Source: a bacterium (GTDB lineage: Bacteria > Zixibacteria > MSB-5A5 > GN15 > FEB-12). Taken from it: 6,771 nt of DNA. This document shows, piece after piece, positions 6,152-6,771 of the stretch. How positions within the stretch are numbered: the first letter of the stretch is position 1; every line of letters begins with the position of its first letter. The notes under the pieces were generated by a model, which worked only from the letters and a program-made list of their open reading frames with translations, was not told the DNA's origin and did no database searches. Both the position numbers and the translations under genes were made by a program. Location of the stretch: NCBI GenBank assembly GCA_030668045.1, contig DAOUUR010000134.1, forward strand, positions 1 to 6,771. Direction: 5' to 3'.

Positions 6152-6187
6152 CCGAGGCTAAGTTTGTGAAAGGATACAATTCAGGCA

Positions 6188-6409
6188 ATGGCAAAGATTT
6201 GTGAAGTTTGCGGCAAGAAACCTATTTTTGGAAATAACGTTTCTCACGCCCATAATATTACGAAGCGACGTTGGAATCCGAACCTGCAGTCGGTACGCGC
6301 GATTGTTGACGGCCAGCCCAAACGGCTTCGCGTCTGCACCTCGTGCCTGAAGGCGGGCAAAGTGACCAAGAACGTACGGACGCCCAAGAGCGCGCCGGCA
6401 TCAAGCTGA
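6188..6409 (+). CDS. rpmB: Large-subunit ribosomal protein bL28
   Basis: bL28 is a small structural protein of the 50S subunit. The 73-residue product is basic and starts [12 protein letters not shown], followed by the family's [15 protein letters not shown] and [11 protein letters not shown] stretches. Two Cys pairs, CEVC (5-8) and CTSC near residue 50, make this the four-cysteine zinc-binding (C+) form. The ATG at 6188 is the family start. AAAGGA lies at 6169-6174, 13 bases upstream, which is longer than ideal, so initiation may depend partly on leader context. It is read alone: the divergent serS operon lies on one side and its own terminator on the other. Confidence 0.97.
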   Translation: MAKICEVCGKKPIFGNNVSHAHNITKRRWNPNLQSVRAIVDGQPKRLRVCTSCLKAGKVTKNVRTPKSAPASS

Positions 6410-6411
6410 GT

Positions 6412-6433
6412 TACCCCTATAGGTGATAGGGTA
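6412..6433 (+). repeat. Hairpin between the rpmB stop and its terminator
   Basis: TACCCCTAT (6412-6420) pairs with ATAGGGTA (6426-6433) through eight base pairs with one bulged C, around a five-base loop AGGTG. It begins three bases after the rpmB stop codon and ends just before the terminator stem. No T-run follows it. It could protect the 3' end of the mRNA. A competing self-palindrome CCTATAGG (6416-6423) lies within it. Confidence 0.5.
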
Positions 6434-6464
6434 GGAACCCGCCCTTCGTGGCGGGTTTCTTTTT
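6434..6464 (+). terminator. Rho-independent terminator of rpmB
   Basis: AACCCGCC (6436-6443) and GGCGGGTT (6450-6457) form an eight-base-pair GC-rich stem around a six-base loop containing TTCG. G6434 and G6435 can add one G-C and one G-U pair. TCTTTTT (6458-6464) follows as the U tract. It lies 25 bases after the rpmB stop and isolates rpmB from the next gene. Confidence 0.93.
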
Positions 6465-6493
6465 GCCGATTATACACTTCACCAACCACAGGG

Positions 6494-6498
6494 GGAGG
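6494..6498 (+). promoter_or_regulatory. Ribosome binding site for the gene starting at 6505
   Basis: GGAGG lies within a G-rich run (6491-6500), six bases before the ATG at 6505. This spacing is ideal and it decides that start over the in-frame ATGs at 6529, 6547 and 6571. Confidence 0.8.
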
Positions 6499-6504
6499 GG
6501 TATA

Positions 6505-6771
6505 ATGCCTAATCGAAAATGCTCTCTTATGCGAGAGCTATGGAAAATGTGGGGACTTAAGGATTCTGATATGGTAATATGGTTTGCCAGTATAGATGAA
6601 AGTGGCGTGGATGCTCGCAGTCAGTATGCGGTTGTTTCTGCGGTAATGGGGCGCAGCGATTCATGGCCGCCAGTTTATAGCGAATGGGAAAAGGTGTTGA
6701 ATGATTATAATCTTCCATATTTCCATAGTACTGATTTCAATTGTGGAACTGGCGTAGCAAAAGACTTAACA
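6505..6771 (+). CDS. DUF3800-like protein, N-terminal 89 residues (cut by window edge)
   Basis: An open frame without stop runs from ATG 6505 to the right edge. Residues about 25-33 read WFASIDESG, followed by a hydrophobic YAVVSAV strand, a WEKVL helix, and LPYFHSTDF near residue 75. An early Asp-Glu-Ser-Gly after a hydrophobic strand, with a later Phe-His and Asp, is the N-terminal pattern I associate with DUF3800, a family of unknown biochemical function. The start is set by GGAGG six bases upstream; the residues before about 23 precede the domain. G+C over 6541-6771 is about 43% by hand count, below the neighbouring genes, and the gene follows a terminator on its own transcript. This suggests accessory or transferred DNA. 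The coding call is firm; the family call is moderate because the C-terminal part is missing. Confidence 0.72.
   Translation, partial: MPNRKCSLMRELWKMWGLKDSDMVIWFASIDESGVDARSQYAVVSAVMGRSDSWPPVYSEWEKVLNDYNLPYFHSTDFNCGTGVAKDLT

Larger units (their letters stand above)
5884..6187 (+). other. Divergent intergenic region between serS and rpmB (304 bases)
   Basis: This spacer separates two divergently read genes, so it must hold promoters for both. I see a candidate serS promoter, a weak rpmB promoter, a small dyad, an imperfect inverted repeat and an imperfect direct repeat; each is listed separately. The minus-strand open frame at 5991-6194 has no recognisable protein features and no good ribosome binding site, so I do not call it a gene. 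There is no tRNA, and no riboswitch or ribosomal-protein leader that I recognise. Confidence 0.7.

Noticed and set aside
5991..6194. 67-codon minus-strand open frame in the serS-rpmB spacer
   Set aside because: It overlaps the rpmB start, is proline- and serine-rich without any motif, and its composition follows the repeats in the spacer. It is more likely non-coding.
6244..6489. 81-codon minus-strand open frame over rpmB and its terminator
   Set aside because: It is antisense to bL28 and runs through the terminator hairpin; no recognisable protein features.

Overview
The window reads as a chromosomal stretch from a bacterium with about 50% G+C and tightly packed genes. Four things point to the Fibrobacteres-Chlorobi-Bacteroidetes (FCB) neighbourhood, but not to a classical Bacteroidota member: a PorX-type response regulator with a PglZ phosphatase-like output domain, a PorY-like histidine kinase beside it, porX next to tsaE, and clear Shine-Dalgarno sequences (most Bacteroidota use them little). 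A candidate phylum such as Zixibacteria is my best guess, made from memory and at low confidence.

Minus strand, 5883 down to 1: seven genes run in one direction with gaps or overlaps of only a few bases, so they look like one operon. In transcription order they are serS (seryl-tRNA synthetase), a PorY-like membrane histidine kinase, a PorX-like response regulator/PglZ protein, tsaE, tsaB, rimI, and the first 53 codons of accD, which is cut by the window edge. A sensory pair therefore sits inside a housekeeping operon for tRNA charging, the tRNA t6A37 modification, protein N-terminal acetylation and fatty-acid synthesis. The junctions suggest translational coupling: TAATG between serS and the kinase, a porX stop codon embedded in the tsaE ribosome binding site, a tsaE/tsaB overlap, and one base between tsaB and rimI.

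Intergenic region 5884-6187: this 304-base divergent spacer holds a plausible serS promoter, a less certain rpmB promoter, and an unexplained block at about 5952-6078. That block contains a small dyad, an imperfect inverted repeat and an imperfect direct repeat. I see no RNA family that I recognise in it.

Plus strand, 6188 to the right edge: rpmB (ribosomal protein bL28, four-cysteine form) is followed by a hairpin and a strong intrinsic terminator. A separate gene then starts at 6505 behind a perfect GGAGG and runs off the window. Its N-terminus resembles the uncharacterised DUF3800 family, and its G+C is about 43% by hand count, lower than its neighbours, so accessory DNA may begin here.

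Nothing in the window is clearly a wholly new system. The most interesting part is the linked porY-porX pair in a core operon, with every expected phosphorelay and PglZ active-site residue apparently present.
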